Shown: positions 50,269-60,844, counted from the stretch's first letter. The stretch is 64,000 nt of DNA from Streptomyces seoulensis (GCA_013364255.1 CP054936.1:7520353-7584352); one strand, 5' to 3'. Translations and numbers: made by a program. The notes: generated from the letters alone by a model not told the origin.

Positions 50269-50685
50269 TCAGCAGGCGTCGCGCATCAACTCCGCGAGGC
50301 CGTGGTCGAGATCGAGCTGGAGGTGTTCGCGGCCGACCGGCACCAGCTTGCTCGCGGCCTGGAGGAACCGGCGTATCTCACCGCTGCGCACGTGCACCAC
50401 GGCCGTGCCCTCGGGGGCGTGGAACTCCAGGACGGTCCGGTCGTACCCGTACGGCCGCACCCGTACGTCGCCGTCGCCCTCGGGCTCCTCCAGACCGGCC
50501 GTCAGCAGGTCGCGGGCGAAGGTCCAGCAGACCTCGACGCCCTCCAGGGTGGCCGGGGCGGGGAAGGACATCCGGACGGCGAACGGGTCCCGGCGGTCGT
50601 AGTGCAACGTGGCGGGGATGCTGGGCATCCGGGGCGCGGCGGCGACCAGACGCGCCTCGACGGGCTGCTCGATGACGGTGGACAA
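50269..50685 (-). CDS. ssgD: SsgA-like sporulation protein, SsgD type
   Basis: The 138-residue product is an SsgA-like protein (SALP), a family confined to sporulating actinobacteria that guides septum and wall events in sporulation. Core motifs are LHYDRRDPFAVRMSFPAPAT, VCWTFARDLL, GDVRVRPYGYDRTVLEFHAP and HLQLDLDHGLAELM. Sequence and position match SsgD (recalled as SCO6722). The start is a TTG at 50685 (LSTVIEQPVEARLVAAAPRM), preceded by AGGGAG at 8 nt; no ATG or GTG fits the family start. SsgD has been linked to lateral wall integrity. Confidence 0.92.
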   Translation of the reverse strand: MSTVIEQPVEARLVAAAPRMPSIPATLHYDRRDPFAVRMSFPAPATLEGVEVCWTFARDLLTAGLEEPEGDGDVRVRPYGYDRTVLEFHAPEGTAVVHVRSGEIRRFLQAASKLVPVGREHLQLDLDHGLAELMRDAC

Positions 50686-50991
50686 CGCCTTGCTCCCTTG
50701 TGACGTATGACGTACGACGGCTGGACGGACGCTTGGGTGGACGAGGCCGGCACTGGAGGAGACGACGGAACCGGCCGCCCCGTGCACATGGGGAGCTAGT
50801 GACCTCTGTCACCGCCTTTCATGCGCGGACGTGACCGGTCTTACGCGGCCGGAGCGCGCGTGGGAGCGCAGGTCGCCGGGCATCCGGCGACAAGGGGCGC
50901 TTCGCTCGACCGGGCGATTGAATATCGCCTGAAATGACGAACTGTCCCAGGATGCGGGTAGGCGGTCCTTGACTGAGAGGAAGTGAACGGC
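50686..50991. other. Gene-free divergent interval with GGCGAT palindrome
   Basis: It separates ssgD from the small basic protein gene. GGCGAT-N5-ATCGCC (50913-50929) is a perfect inverted repeat around an A/T-rich centre. CGGGTAGG at 50955-50962 resembles the -10 of Streptomyces stress sigma factors, but I cannot pair it with a convincing -35. Confidence 0.45.
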
Positions 50992-51315
50992 ATGCCACGC
51001 GGATCCAGTGCCAAGCGGGAGCGTCAGTACGAGCACATCAAGGAGAGCGCGCGGGACCGGGGCGAGAGCGCCGGCCGCGCCGAGGAGATCGCCGCCCGCA
51101 CGGTGAACAAGGAGCGCGCCCGCTCGGGCGAGTCGAAGACGGCCGGCCGCACCTCGACGCAGGACATGTCCTCCGGCAAGCGGGGCGGCCAGCGTTCGGG
51201 CCACGGCTCCCAGGGCCCCACGTACGACCAGCTCTACGAGGAGGCCAAGCGGCGCAACATCCACGGCCGCTCGGACATGAACAAGCAGCAGCTGCGGCAG
51301 GCGCTGGACAAGTGA
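50992..51315 (+). CDS. Small basic protein with Rho_N-like C-terminus
   Basis: The 107-residue protein is highly charged and probably disordered for its first 70 residues (SSAKRERQYEHIKESARDRG; KERARSGESKTAGRTSTQD). It ends in a compact helix-extended-helix motif (YDQLYEEAKRRNIHGRSDMN, KQQLRQALDK) like the Rho N-terminal/SAP-type nucleic-acid-binding fold. Similar Streptomyces proteins are annotated as plasmid stabilisation proteins without experiment. GAGAGGAAG precedes ATG 50992. A nucleoid or RNA-binding role is inference. Confidence 0.8.
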   Translation: MPRGSSAKRERQYEHIKESARDRGESAGRAEEIAARTVNKERARSGESKTAGRTSTQDMSSGKRGGQRSGHGSQGPTYDQLYEEAKRRNIHGRSDMNKQQLRQALDK

Positions 51316-51466
51316 CCCAGGGGCCCGCGGGCGGTGCCCCGGCGCACGCCCCGGCCGGGGGCCGGGGCGCGGCGACCTGACCGCCCCCGGCCCCCGAAGG
51401 CCGCGCGCCCCGGGGCGCCGCCCGCCGTGCCCGCGCCGCGCGGCGGCCCCGTAGGCTCCTGTCACC

Positions 51467-52204
51467 ATGACGATGACCGTAGGGATACCCGCGGGCTGGC
51501 CCGCGAGCACGGAGCGGGCGCGGGCCGTGCAGGACGAGTTGCGCGCGCGGATCGTGCTGGACGAGGCGGGTCCGGCGCCCGGGACGGGCCACGTCACCGG
51601 CGTGGACGTCGCCTACGACGACGAGCGGGACGTCGTCGCCGCGGCAGCCGTCGTCCTGGACGCGGCCACGCTGCGGGTGGTCGCCGAGGCCACCGCCATC
51701 GGCCGGATCTCCTTCCCGTACGTCCCCGGACTGCTCGCCTTCCGTGAGATCCCCACCGTGCTCGCCGCCCTCGACGCCCTGGACCGCCCGCCCGGCCTGG
51801 TCGTCTGCGACGGCTACGGACTCGCCCATCCGCGCCGGTTCGGCCTCGCCAGCCACCTCGGCGTCCTGACCGGCCTGCCGACGATCGGCGTCGCCAAGAA
51901 CCTCTTCACCTTCGCCCACGCCGGCCCGGACACCCCGCGCGGCAGCGCCGCCCCGCTGCTGGCCGGAACCGAGGAGGTCGGCCGCGCGCTGCGCACCCGC
52001 GACGGAGTGAAGCCGGTCTTCGTCTCCGTGGGCCACCGCACCGGTCTCGACAACGCCTGCGCGCACACCCTCGCGCTGACCCCGGCCTACCGCCTGCCGG
52101 AGACCACCCGCCGGGCCGACGCCCTGTGCCGCCGGGCCCTCAGGGAGGCGACGGGGCAGCCGGAGCCGGGCACGCACCAGTCGTTCGGTCGACCAGTCGA
52201 CTAA
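51467..52204 (+). CDS. nfi: Endonuclease V (deoxyinosine 3'-endonuclease)
   Basis: The 245-residue protein has the EndoV core: GVDVAY (Asp47), the wedge PYVPGLLAFRE (Tyr85, Glu94), VCDGYGLAHPRRFGLASHLG (Asp115) and TIGVAKN. It nicks the second phosphodiester 3' of inosine in deaminated DNA or RNA. Its TAA overlaps the convergent gene's stop codon (shared 52201-52204). ATG 51467 is used; ATG 51473 is equally possible. Confidence 0.93.
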   Translation: MTMTVGIPAGWPASTERARAVQDELRARIVLDEAGPAPGTGHVTGVDVAYDDERDVVAAAAVVLDAATLRVVAEATAIGRISFPYVPGLLAFREIPTVLAALDALDRPPGLVVCDGYGLAHPRRFGLASHLGVLTGLPTIGVAKNLFTFAHAGPDTPRGSAAPLLAGTEEVGRALRTRDGVKPVFVSVGHRTGLDNACAHTLALTPAYRLPETTRRADALCRRALREATGQPEPGTHQSFGRPVD

Positions 52205-53379
52205 ACGACCGCCGCCGTGCGGAAGGTCAGCCCGGAGGCGCGCAGCCGGCCGAGCAGCGCGTCGCCCATCGCGACCGCCGTCGTCACCTGCCCGGCCGTC
52301 TCGGGCAGCTCGTCCAGGGCCAGGCACAGGGCGGACTCGGCGAACATCCGCGCCGTCTCGTCGTAGCCGGGGTCGCCGCCCGCGACCTCGGTCAACACCC
52401 GTCGGCCGCCGCCCTCGCCGACGAACCGCACCGAGAACCAGCTCCTGGCCCGCTTCTCGGCGCTCGGTCCGTCGCCCGGTTCGAGCCGGCCGGACAGCCA
52501 GCGCCGCACCGGCGGCACCTGGGCCGCGGCGGCCAGGGCGCCCACGGCGGCCACCGAGCCGGCGGCCACCGGCAGCCGCCGTACGGCGGCGTAGTGGCGG
52601 TAGCGGAAGTCGGGGCCGTAGCGCTCCAGCGCCCGCGCCGAGCGGACCACGATCCGCGGGTCGATGGTCGGCAGCGGCAGCGCCCAGGCGCCGACTTCCC
52701 CGGCGAACCGCGGCGCCGCCGCCGGCGCCGAGGCCCGCCGCCCCACCAGCCGGGGTTCGTGCCGGGCGCGCTCCCGCGCCGCGGCCCGCATCGACAGCGG
52801 CCGGGACAGCTGCCCGAGCGCCGAGGCGAGGGTGCCGCCGGAGAACGCCGCGTCCGCGCGCACGAACCCGTCCACGCTCAGCGGCACGCCCTCGGGCAGC
52901 TGCCCCACCGTGAAGTACACGCCCAGGTCGTGCGGCACCGAGTCGAACCCGCAGGCGTGCACCAGCCGCGCCCCGGTCTCCCGCGCCCGGGCGTCGTGCC
53001 GGACGTACACCAGGTCGACGAACTCGGGTTCGCCGGTGAGGTCCACGCAGTCCGTGCCGCTGTCCGCGCAGGCGGCGACCAGTTCCTCGCCGTACGTCAC
53101 GTACGGGCCCACGGTGGTGGCCACCACGCGGGTCCGGCGGGCCAGCTCCCGCAACGAGTCCGGATCGGCCACGTCGGCCGTGACCAGCCCGACGGACGCG
53201 CCGCCGGGCAGTGCCTCGCGCAGTTCCTCCAGCTTGCGTTCGCTGCGGCCCGCGACGGCCCAGCGCAGCCCGTCCGGCGCGTGCGCGGCCAGGTACTCGG
53301 CGGTCAGCCGCCCCACGAAACCGGTGGCCCCGAAGAGCACGATGTCGTACGGGCGCTCCGCCCCATTCAGCCTGCTCAT
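52201..53379 (-). CDS. Saccharopine-dehydrogenase-like / trans-acting enoyl reductase family protein
   Basis: The 392-residue protein starts with a Rossmann motif (IVLFGATGFVGRLTAEYLAA) and continues WAVAGRSERKLEELREALPG, TVGPYVTYGEELVAACADSG, DLTGEPEFV and HACGFDSVPHDLGV, the pattern of the mycobacterial trans-acting enoyl reductase/saccharopine-like group. Mycobacterial relatives reduce a double bond in phthiocerol and phenolphthiocerol lipid synthesis. One hydrophobic segment near residue 290 suggests membrane contact. AAGGGG precedes ATG 53379. The gene is divergent from the fatty-acid oxidation cluster, consistent with a lipid role, though the substrate is unknown. Confidence 0.88.
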   Translation of the reverse strand: MSRLNGAERPYDIVLFGATGFVGRLTAEYLAAHAPDGLRWAVAGRSERKLEELREALPGGASVGLVTADVADPDSLRELARRTRVVATTVGPYVTYGEELVAACADSGTDCVDLTGEPEFVDLVYVRHDARARETGARLVHACGFDSVPHDLGVYFTVGQLPEGVPLSVDGFVRADAAFSGGTLASALGQLSRPLSMRAAARERARHEPRLVGRRASAPAAAPRFAGEVGAWALPLPTIDPRIVVRSARALERYGPDFRYRHYAAVRRLPVAAGSVAAVGALAAAAQVPPVRRWLSGRLEPGDGPSAEKRARSWFSVRFVGEGGGRRVLTEVAGGDPGYDETARMFAESALCLALDELPETAGQVTTAVAMGDALLGRLRASGLTFRTAAVV

Positions 53380-53608
53380 GACACCCCTTGCCTCGCGGTC
53401 GCGCCGTCTGTGCCGCCGTCGGTGGCCGAGGCTAGCGTGCCCGCGCCGATCACCGCGAGGGGGTGCGGCGGGGGCGGCGGGGGAGTGGCGCGGGGGCGGC
53501 GCGCGGTACGGCCGGCGGCGCACCGGGTACGTCTCCCGACGCCGGCTTGGCTAAGCGCTTGCTCGTGTGGGGCTTGTGCCGGGTGGAACGTGTTCTTAAC
53601 ATCGTCGG

Positions 53609-53629
53609 TGTTACATCAGTTGTGTCACA
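53609..53629. promoter_or_regulatory. TGTnACA repeats before the fatty-acid oxidation cluster
   Basis: TGTTACA (53609-53615) and TGTCACA (53623-53629) are spaced 14 bp apart, 27 bp before the racemase ATG. TGTTACA recurs in the operator-like sequence of the merR-type gene at the far end of the cluster. Candidate binding sites of a shared regulator. Confidence 0.45.
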
Positions 53630-53655
53630 GTGGTCGCGACGAAGGGGCCCACCAC

Positions 53656-54786
53656 ATGGCAACGGCACAGACGCCGGGGCGGCACGGCCCGCTGACCGGC
53701 GTGCGCGTCGTGGAACTGGCCGGCATCGGCCCCGGCCCGTTCGCCGCGATGCTGCTGGCCGACCTGGGCGCCGACGTGGTCCGGGTGGACCGCCCCGGCG
53801 GCGCCGGCCTCGGCATCGACCCGGCCCAGGACCTCACCAACCGCAACAAGCGCTCCGTCCTGTGCGACCTGAAGTCGCCTGAGGGCCGCACCCGCGTCCT
53901 CGACCTCGCCGCCCGCGCCGACGTCCTCATCGAGGGCTACCGCCCCGGCGTCGCCGAACGCCTCGGCGTCGGCCCCGACGCCTGCCACGCCCGCAACCCC
54001 CGGCTCGTCTACGGCCGGATGACCGGCTGGGGCCAGGACGGACCGCTCGCCCCGCGCGCCGGACACGACATCGCCTACATCGCCGTCACCGGCGCACTCG
54101 GCATGATCGGCGCGCCCGACGCGCCCCCGGCCGTCCCCGCCAACCTCCTCGGCGACTACGCGGGCGGCTCCCTCTACCTCGTCGTCGGCGTCCTGGCCGC
54201 CCTGCACCACGCCCGGGCGACCGGCGCCGGCCAGGTCGTGGACGCCGCCATCGTGGACGGCGCCGCCCACCTGGCCACGATGATCCACGGCATGCTCGCC
54301 GCCGGCGCCTGGCAGGACCGGCGCGGCGCCAACCTCCTGGACGGCGGCTGCCCGTACTACGGCGCCTACGAGACCGCCGACGGCGCGCACATGGCGGTCG
54401 GCGCCCTGGAGCGGCGCTTCTACGACGAGTTCGCCGCCCGCCTCGGCCTGCCGTCCGACCTCGCCGACGCGCACGCCGATCTCGCCCGCTGGGGCGAGCT
54501 GCGCGAGGCCGTCGCCGCCCGCTTCAAGTCCCGTACCCGCGAGGAGTGGACCGCGCTCTTCGCGGACTCCGACGCGTGCGTGGCCCCCGTACTGTCGCTG
54601 CGCGAGGCGCCGCACCACCCGCACCTGGCCGCCCGCGGCACCTTCACCGACCACGACGGCCGCACCCAGCCCGCCCCCGCGCCCCGCTTCTCGGCCACCC
54701 CCGTCACCGTCCGCACCGGCCCGGCCCTGCCCGGCGCCCACGCGGCCGAGGTGGCCCGTGACTGGGACCTGCCGGCGGACGCCTGA
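53656..54786 (+). CDS. CaiB/BaiF-family alpha-methylacyl-CoA racemase
   Basis: The 376-residue protein matches family III CoA-transferases, racemase branch: GVRVVELAGIGPGPFAAMLL at the start, NRNKRSVLCDLKSPEGR, AGHDIAYIAVTGAL (His137) and ANLLGDYAGGSLYL (Asp167). The His-Asp pair is 30 residues apart, as in mycobacterial MCR (His126/Asp156), which favours racemase over CoA transfer. It epimerises 2-methylacyl-CoA so that branched chains can enter beta-oxidation. It is followed by thiolase and FadB genes, 69 and then 56 bp apart. Confidence 0.9.
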   Translation: MATAQTPGRHGPLTGVRVVELAGIGPGPFAAMLLADLGADVVRVDRPGGAGLGIDPAQDLTNRNKRSVLCDLKSPEGRTRVLDLAARADVLIEGYRPGVAERLGVGPDACHARNPRLVYGRMTGWGQDGPLAPRAGHDIAYIAVTGALGMIGAPDAPPAVPANLLGDYAGGSLYLVVGVLAALHHARATGAGQVVDAAIVDGAAHLATMIHGMLAAGAWQDRRGANLLDGGCPYYGAYETADGAHMAVGALERRFYDEFAARLGLPSDLADAHADLARWGELREAVAARFKSRTREEWTALFADSDACVAPVLSLREAPHHPHLAARGTFTDHDGRTQPAPAPRFSATPVTVRTGPALPGAHAAEVARDWDLPADA

Positions 54787-54855
54787 ACCGGGCGGCGGCC
54801 CGCCGGGCCGCCACGCACCGCACAGCCACCGAAACCCTCATCGAAAGGCCTGTCA

Positions 54856-56070
<1,215 letters not shown>

Positions 56071-56126
56071 ATCCCAGCGCAGTCCTCAGCACCGGACCTC
56101 AACGGCCTCAACGGAAGACCTCTGAC

Positions 56127-58316
56127 ATGACCGAGAGCACCACCATCCGCTGGGAACAGGACGACACCGGCGTCGTCACCCTCGTCCTGGACGACCCGAA
56201 CCAGTCCGCGAACACCATGAACCAGGCGTTCCGCGACTCCTTCGCCGCCGTCGCCGACCGCCTCGAAGCCGAACTCAAGGCCGACCCCGACGCCATCCGC
56301 GGCATCATCCTCACCTCCGCGAAGAAGACCTTCTTCGCCGGCGGCGACCTGCGCGACCTGATCCGCGTCACCCCCGGGACCGCGCGGGACCTGCTCGACG
56401 GCGGCCTCGCCATCAAGCGGAACATGCGCCGCATCGAGACCCTCGGCAAGCCGGTCGTCGCCGCCATCAACGGCGCGGCCCTCGGCGGCGGCTTCGAACT
56501 CGCCCTCGCCTGCCACCACCGCGTCGCCCTCGACGCCTCCGGCACCAAGATCGGCTGCCCGGAGGTCACCCTCGGCCTGCTCCCCGGCGGCGGCGGCGTG
56601 GTGCGCACCGTACGGCTGCTCGGCATCACCGACGCGCTGCTGAAGGTGCTCCTCCAGGGCACCCAGTACAACGCGCGCCGCGCCCAGGAGAACGGCCTCG
56701 TCCACGAGGTGGCCGCCACCCCGGAGGAGCTGATCGCCAAGGCGCGCGCCTTCATCGACGCCAACCCCGAGTCGGCCCAGCCCTGGGACCGGCCCGGCTA
56801 CCGCATCCCGGGCGGCACCCCGTCGAACCCCAAGTTCGCCGCCAACCTGCCCGCCTTCCCGGCCAACCTGCGCAAGCAGACGGCAGGCGCCCCCTACCCG
56901 GCGCCGCGCAACATCCTGGCCGCCGCCGTCGAGGGCGCCCAGGTCGACTTCGAGACCGCGCAGGTCATCGAGGCCCGCTACTTCGTGGAGCTGGCCGCCG
57001 GGCAGACCTCGAAGAACATGATCCAGGCGTTCTTCTTCGACCTCCAGGCCGTCAACTCCGGCGCCAACCGCCCCCAGGGCATCGAGCCCCGCACGGTCCG
57101 GAAGGTCGCCGTCCTCGGCGCCGGCATGATGGGCGCCGGCATCGCCTACAGCTGCGCCCGCGCCGGCATCGAGGTCGTCCTCAAGGACGTCGCGCTGGAG
57201 TCCGCCGTCAAGGGCAAGGGCTACTCCGAGAAGCTGTGCGCCAAGGCCGTCTCCCGGGGCCGTACCAGCCAGGAGAAGGCGGACGCGCTGCTCGCCCGCA
57301 TCACGCCCACCGCCGACGCGGCCGATCTCGCCGGCTGCGACGCGGTGATCGAGGCCGTCTTCGAGGACCCCTCGCTCAAGCACAAGGTGTTCCAGGAGAT
57401 CGAGCACGTCGTCGCGCCGGACGCGCTGCTGTGCTCCAACACCTCCACGCTGCCCATCACCGTCCTGGCGGAGGGCGTCGAGCGGCAGGGCGACTTCATC
57501 GGCCTGCACTTCTTCTCGCCGGTCGACAAGATGCCGCTGGTGGAGATCATCAAGGGCGAGCGCACCGGCGACGAGGCCCTGGCCCGCGCCTTCGACCTGG
57601 TCCGCCAGATCAACAAGACGCCCATCGTCGTCAACGACTCGCGCGGCTTCTTCACCTCCCGCGTCATCGGCCACTTCATCAACGAGGGCGTGGCGATGGT
57701 CGGCGAGGGCATCGAGCCCGCCTCCGTCGAGCAGGCCGCCGCCCAGGCCGGCTACCCGGCCAAGGTGCTGTCCCTGATGGACGAGCTGACCCTCACCCTG
57801 CCCCGGAAGATCCGCAACGAGTCGAAGCGGGCCGTCGAGGAGGCCGGCGGCACCTGGCCGCCCCACCCCGCCGAGGCCGTCATCGACCGCATGGTGGACG
57901 AGTTCGGCCGCACCGGTCGCAGCGGCGGCGCCGGCTTCTACGAGTACGGCGAGGACGGCAAGCGGGCGGGCCTGTGGCCGGGCCTGCGCGAGCACTTCAC
58001 GAAGCCGGGGCACGAGATCCCGTTCAAGGACATGCAGGAGCGGATGCTCTTCGCGGAGGCCCTGGACACGGTCAAGCTGCTGGAGGAAGGCGTCCTGACC
58101 TCGGTCGCCGACGCCAACATCGGCTCCATCTTCGGCATCGGCTTCCCCGGCTGGACCGGCGGCGTGCTCCAGTACGTCAACGGCTACGACGGCGGCCTGC
58201 CCGGCTTCGTCGCCCGCGCGCGGGAACTGGCCGAGCGCTACGGCGAGCGGTTCACCCCGCCCGCCCTGCTGGTGGCCAAGGCGGAGCGCGGGGAGACCTT
58301 CACCGACGGCCGCTGA
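56127..58316 (+). CDS. Fatty-acid oxidation multifunctional protein (FadB type)
   Basis: The 729-residue fusion has an N-terminal enoyl-CoA hydratase domain (NGAALGGGFELALACHHRV about 115-133; PEVTLGLLPGGGG) and then a 3-hydroxyacyl-CoA dehydrogenase: VAVLGAGMMGAGIAY about 324-338, NTSTLPIT, HFFSPVDKMPLVEII and VVNDSRGFFTSRV. The C-terminal 3HCDH segments follow (GGAGFYEYGEDGKRAGLWPG). It catalyses hydration and oxidation of enoyl-CoA in the cytoplasm with the adjacent thiolase. It is the last gene of the cluster and converges on the merR gene 10 bp later. Confidence 0.95.
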   Translation: MTESTTIRWEQDDTGVVTLVLDDPNQSANTMNQAFRDSFAAVADRLEAELKADPDAIRGIILTSAKKTFFAGGDLRDLIRVTPGTARDLLDGGLAIKRNMRRIETLGKPVVAAINGAALGGGFELALACHHRVALDASGTKIGCPEVTLGLLPGGGGVVRTVRLLGITDALLKVLLQGTQYNARRAQENGLVHEVAATPEELIAKARAFIDANPESAQPWDRPGYRIPGGTPSNPKFAANLPAFPANLRKQTAGAPYPAPRNILAAAVEGAQVDFETAQVIEARYFVELAAGQTSKNMIQAFFFDLQAVNSGANRPQGIEPRTVRKVAVLGAGMMGAGIAYSCARAGIEVVLKDVALESAVKGKGYSEKLCAKAVSRGRTSQEKADALLARITPTADAADLAGCDAVIEAVFEDPSLKHKVFQEIEHVVAPDALLCSNTSTLPITVLAEGVERQGDFIGLHFFSPVDKMPLVEIIKGERTGDEALARAFDLVRQINKTPIVVNDSRGFFTSRVIGHFINEGVAMVGEGIEPASVEQAAAQAGYPAKVLSLMDELTLTLPRKIRNESKRAVEEAGGTWPPHPAEAVIDRMVDEFGRTGRSGGAGFYEYGEDGKRAGLWPGLREHFTKPGHEIPFKDMQERMLFAEALDTVKLLEEGVLTSVADANIGSIFGIGFPGWTGGVLQYVNGYDGGLPGFVARARELAERYGERFTPPALLVAKAERGETFTDGR

Positions 58317-58326
58317 CCTGCCGCGC

Positions 58327-59079
58327 TCAGGCGGAGGAGGCGTCCTCGTCCTCGAATGACCCCTCCTCCGTCCGGGCCGTGTCGACCCACTCCCGCAGCT
58401 CCTCCTTCAGCGACCGCTGGAAGGTGGTCAGCAGCGCCTGCACCACCAGCGGGTGCATGTGGGCCGACAGCGACTTCACGTCCTGGGCGTCCCGCTCGGC
58501 GACCGCGTCGCGCAGCAGCCCCGAAAGCTCGCGGGCGGCGGCGCGGGCGTGCTCGATCAGCGCGGTGCGGGCCGCGAGGATCGTCTCCTCGGACAGCGGC
58601 ACGTCCAGCAGCCGCACCCCCAGCCGGAACAGCCCGGCGTCGACGCGGTACGCGGCACCGTCGCCGTTCTCAGGTGCCAGCACGTTCATCGCCGCCAGCC
58701 GCTCCACGTCCTCGTCGGTCAGCGGCCGCCCGGCCCGCCGCTCCAGTTCGCGCCGGGACAGCGTCTCCACGCTCTCCGGCGCCCAGGAGGCGACGACCGC
58801 CCGGTGCACGGCCAGGTCGTGCGGCGACAGGTCCGGCGGGAGCTGGCGCAGATGCCGCTCGATCGCGGCGAGCGTCATGCCCTGGTGCTGCATCTCCTCG
58901 ATCAGCGCGAGGCGGGCCAGGTGGTCGCGGCCGTAGCGGCCCACCCGGCGCGGGCCGATCTCGGGCGGCGGCAGCAGACCGCGGCCGCTGTAGAAGCGGA
59001 CGGTGCGCACCGTGACGCCGGCCCGCGCGGCCAGCTCGTCGATCGTGAGGGCCGGCTCCCCGGTGTCGGTCGTCGTCAT
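58327..59079 (-). CDS. MerR-family regulator
   Basis: The 250-residue protein begins with a MerR winged helix (LTIDELAARAGVTVRTVRFY, SGRGLLPPPEIGPRRVGRYG), residues 11-75, followed by a coiled dimerisation helix and an all-helical C-terminal domain of about 140 residues with no metal-binding Cys. It converges on the FadB gene and is divergent from the permease. From position it may control the fad cluster, as MerR proteins do at other actinobacterial fad loci. The effector is unknown. The start is ATG 59079; the open frame upstream is unlike the family. Confidence 0.87.
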   Translation of the reverse strand: MTTTDTGEPALTIDELAARAGVTVRTVRFYSGRGLLPPPEIGPRRVGRYGRDHLARLALIEEMQHQGMTLAAIERHLRQLPPDLSPHDLAVHRAVVASWAPESVETLSRRELERRAGRPLTDEDVERLAAMNVLAPENGDGAAYRVDAGLFRLGVRLLDVPLSEETILAARTALIEHARAAARELSGLLRDAVAERDAQDVKSLSAHMHPLVVQALLTTFQRSLKEELREWVDTARTEEGSFEDEDASSA

Positions 59080-59094
59080 GTGAAGCAGTATCGC

Positions 59095-59115
59095 TGTATC
59101 AGTGCCGCTGTTACA
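59095..59115. promoter_or_regulatory. Inverted repeat at the merR-type promoter
   Basis: TGTATCAG-N5-CTGTTACA, 7 of 8 positions symmetric, lies 16 bp upstream of the MerR start. Its length suits MerR-type operators. A second GTATCGC-like half (59089-59095) sits closer to the gene. Confidence 0.6.
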
Positions 59116-59314
59116 CCGACCACTGTGAAACCCGATGACCGATCTGCGCAGGTCGTGTGAGAAGTTCCGCTCTGTGACGTGTGCCATCGCATGAAAGTGA
59201 TCTCGCTGGGAAGCTGGTCTCCTGGTCTGTACCGCGCCCATGGGCAGGGCGGGCCGGAAACGTACGGACACCCGGGCCCACCCCGCCCGGGGCACCAGAG
59301 AGTGGATCTTCCCC

Positions 59315-60769
59315 TTGACCAAGGACGTGCACACGGCACCCGTCGTCGGCCATCCCCAGGCGACCGGTGCTCCCGCCGACGCGGGCGACGCCGGTTACAG
59401 CAAGGACCTCAAGCACCGCCACGTCAACATGATCGCCATCGGCGGCGCGATCGGCACCGGCCTCTTCCTGGGCGCCGGCGGCCGCCTGCACAACGCCGGA
59501 CCGGCGCTGGCGCTGGCCTACCTGGTCTGCGGCGTCTTCGCGTTCTTCGTGGTCCGCGCCCTGGGCGAGCTGGTCCTGTACCGGCCCTCCTCCGGCTCCT
59601 TCGTGTCGTACGCGCGCGAGTTCCTCGGCGAGAAGGGCGCCTACGTCGCCGGCTGGATGTACTTCCTGAACTGGTCGACCACCGGCATCGCCGACATCAC
59701 CGCGATCGCGCTCTACACGCACTACTGGAGCTTCTTCACGCCCGTCCCGCAGTGGGTGCTGGCGCTGATCGCCCTCGCTGTCGTCCTCACCGTCAACCTG
59801 ATCTCGGTGAAGATCTTCGGCGAGATGGAGTTCTGGTTCGCGATCGTCAAGGTGGCCACCCTGGTCGCCTTCATGCTGATCGGCATCTTCCTGCTCACCA
59901 CCCAGCACCAGGTGGACGGCACCACGCCCGGCTGGAGCGTGATCAGCGACCACGGCGGACTGCTGCCGCACGGCGCGATGCCGGTCGTCCTCGTCATGCA
60001 GGGCGTGATCTTCGCCTACGCCGCGCTGGAGCTGGTCGGCGTCGCCGCGGGTGAGACCGCCGAGCCGGAGAAGGTCGTCCCGCGCGCGGTGAACTCCATC
60101 ATGTGGCGCGTCGCCCTCTTCTACGTCGGCTCGGTCGTCCTGCTCGCGCTGCTGCTGCCGGGCTCGGTCTACTCCGGCGACGAGAGCCCCTTCGTCACGG
60201 TCCTGTCGAAGATCGGCGTGCCCGCGGCCGGCGACGTCATGAACCTGGTGGTCCTGACCGCCGCCATGTCCTCCCTGAACTCCGGCCTGTACTCCACCGG
60301 CCGCATCCTGCGCTCCATGGCGATGGCGGGCTCGGCGCCGAAGTTCACCCGCGTGATGAGCCGCAGCCAGGTGCCCTACGGCGGCATCCTGCTGACCTGC
60401 GCGGTGTGCGTGCTCGGCGTCGTCCTGAACTACCTGATGCCCAGCCAGGCCTTCGAGATCGTGCTGAACGTCGCCTCGCTCGGCATCGTCAGCACCTGGG
60501 TGATCATCATGGTCTGCCACCTGGTCTTCGTCCGCCGCGCCAAGGCGGGCCTGCTGACCCGCCCGCACTTCCGCCTCCCCGGCAGCCCGGTCACCGAGAT
60601 CACCACGATCGCCTTCCTGCTGGCCTGCCTGGGCCTGATGTGGAAGGACCCGGAGGTGGGCCGCAAGACCCTCTACCTCATCCCGGTCCTCACGGTCCTG
60701 CTGGTCGCGGGCTGGTACGGGGTGCGCCGCAGGGTCACCGAGGAGTCCTCGGCCTCGCTGACGAAGTAG
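59315..60769 (+). CDS. Amino-acid permease, AAT/APC family (proline or D-Ala/D-Ser/Gly type)
   Basis: The 484-residue protein has 12 membrane segments and the AAT signature LKHRHVNMIAIGGAIGTGLF near residue 40. Further conserved parts are ELVLYRPSSGSFVSYAREFL, WSTTGIADITAIALY, ELVGVAAGETAEPEKVVPRA and AAMSSLNSGLYSTGR. It imports an amino acid by proton symport; cognates transport proline, GABA or D-alanine/D-serine/glycine. The start is uncertain: I use TTG 59315, because the family begins about 40 residues before the signature; GTG 59327 is an alternative. Confidence 0.88.
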   Translation: MTKDVHTAPVVGHPQATGAPADAGDAGYSKDLKHRHVNMIAIGGAIGTGLFLGAGGRLHNAGPALALAYLVCGVFAFFVVRALGELVLYRPSSGSFVSYAREFLGEKGAYVAGWMYFLNWSTTGIADITAIALYTHYWSFFTPVPQWVLALIALAVVLTVNLISVKIFGEMEFWFAIVKVATLVAFMLIGIFLLTTQHQVDGTTPGWSVISDHGGLLPHGAMPVVLVMQGVIFAYAALELVGVAAGETAEPEKVVPRAVNSIMWRVALFYVGSVVLLALLLPGSVYSGDESPFVTVLSKIGVPAAGDVMNLVVLTAAMSSLNSGLYSTGRILRSMAMAGSAPKFTRVMSRSQVPYGGILLTCAVCVLGVVLNYLMPSQAFEIVLNVASLGIVSTWVIIMVCHLVFVRRAKAGLLTRPHFRLPGSPVTEITTIAFLLACLGLMWKDPEVGRKTLYLIPVLTVLLVAGWYGVRRRVTEESSASLTK

Positions 60770-60793
60770 CGGGGGCTCTGGGGCAGGGGTCGG

Positions 60794-60844
60794 CGGGAGC
60801 CGTCGGGCAGACGCCAGGCACTGGCACCCACCGTCAGGCTCCCG
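60794..60844. terminator. Candidate hairpin between permease and DUF6415-type genes
   Basis: CGGGAGCC (60794-60801) pairs with GGCTCCCG (60837-60844), enclosing a smaller GCCAG-GCA-CTGGC stem. It lies between convergent genes. Confidence 0.45.

Noticed and set aside
50955..50962. SigB-type -10 (GGGTA) before the small basic protein gene
   Set aside because: No acceptable -35 at the required spacing, so not listed as a promoter.
54794..54812. GGCGGCCC-GCC-GGGCCGCC hairpin between racemase and thiolase genes
   Set aside because: The stem is real, but it lies inside a co-oriented cluster and is too short to call a terminator; chance pairing is common in such GC-rich spacers.
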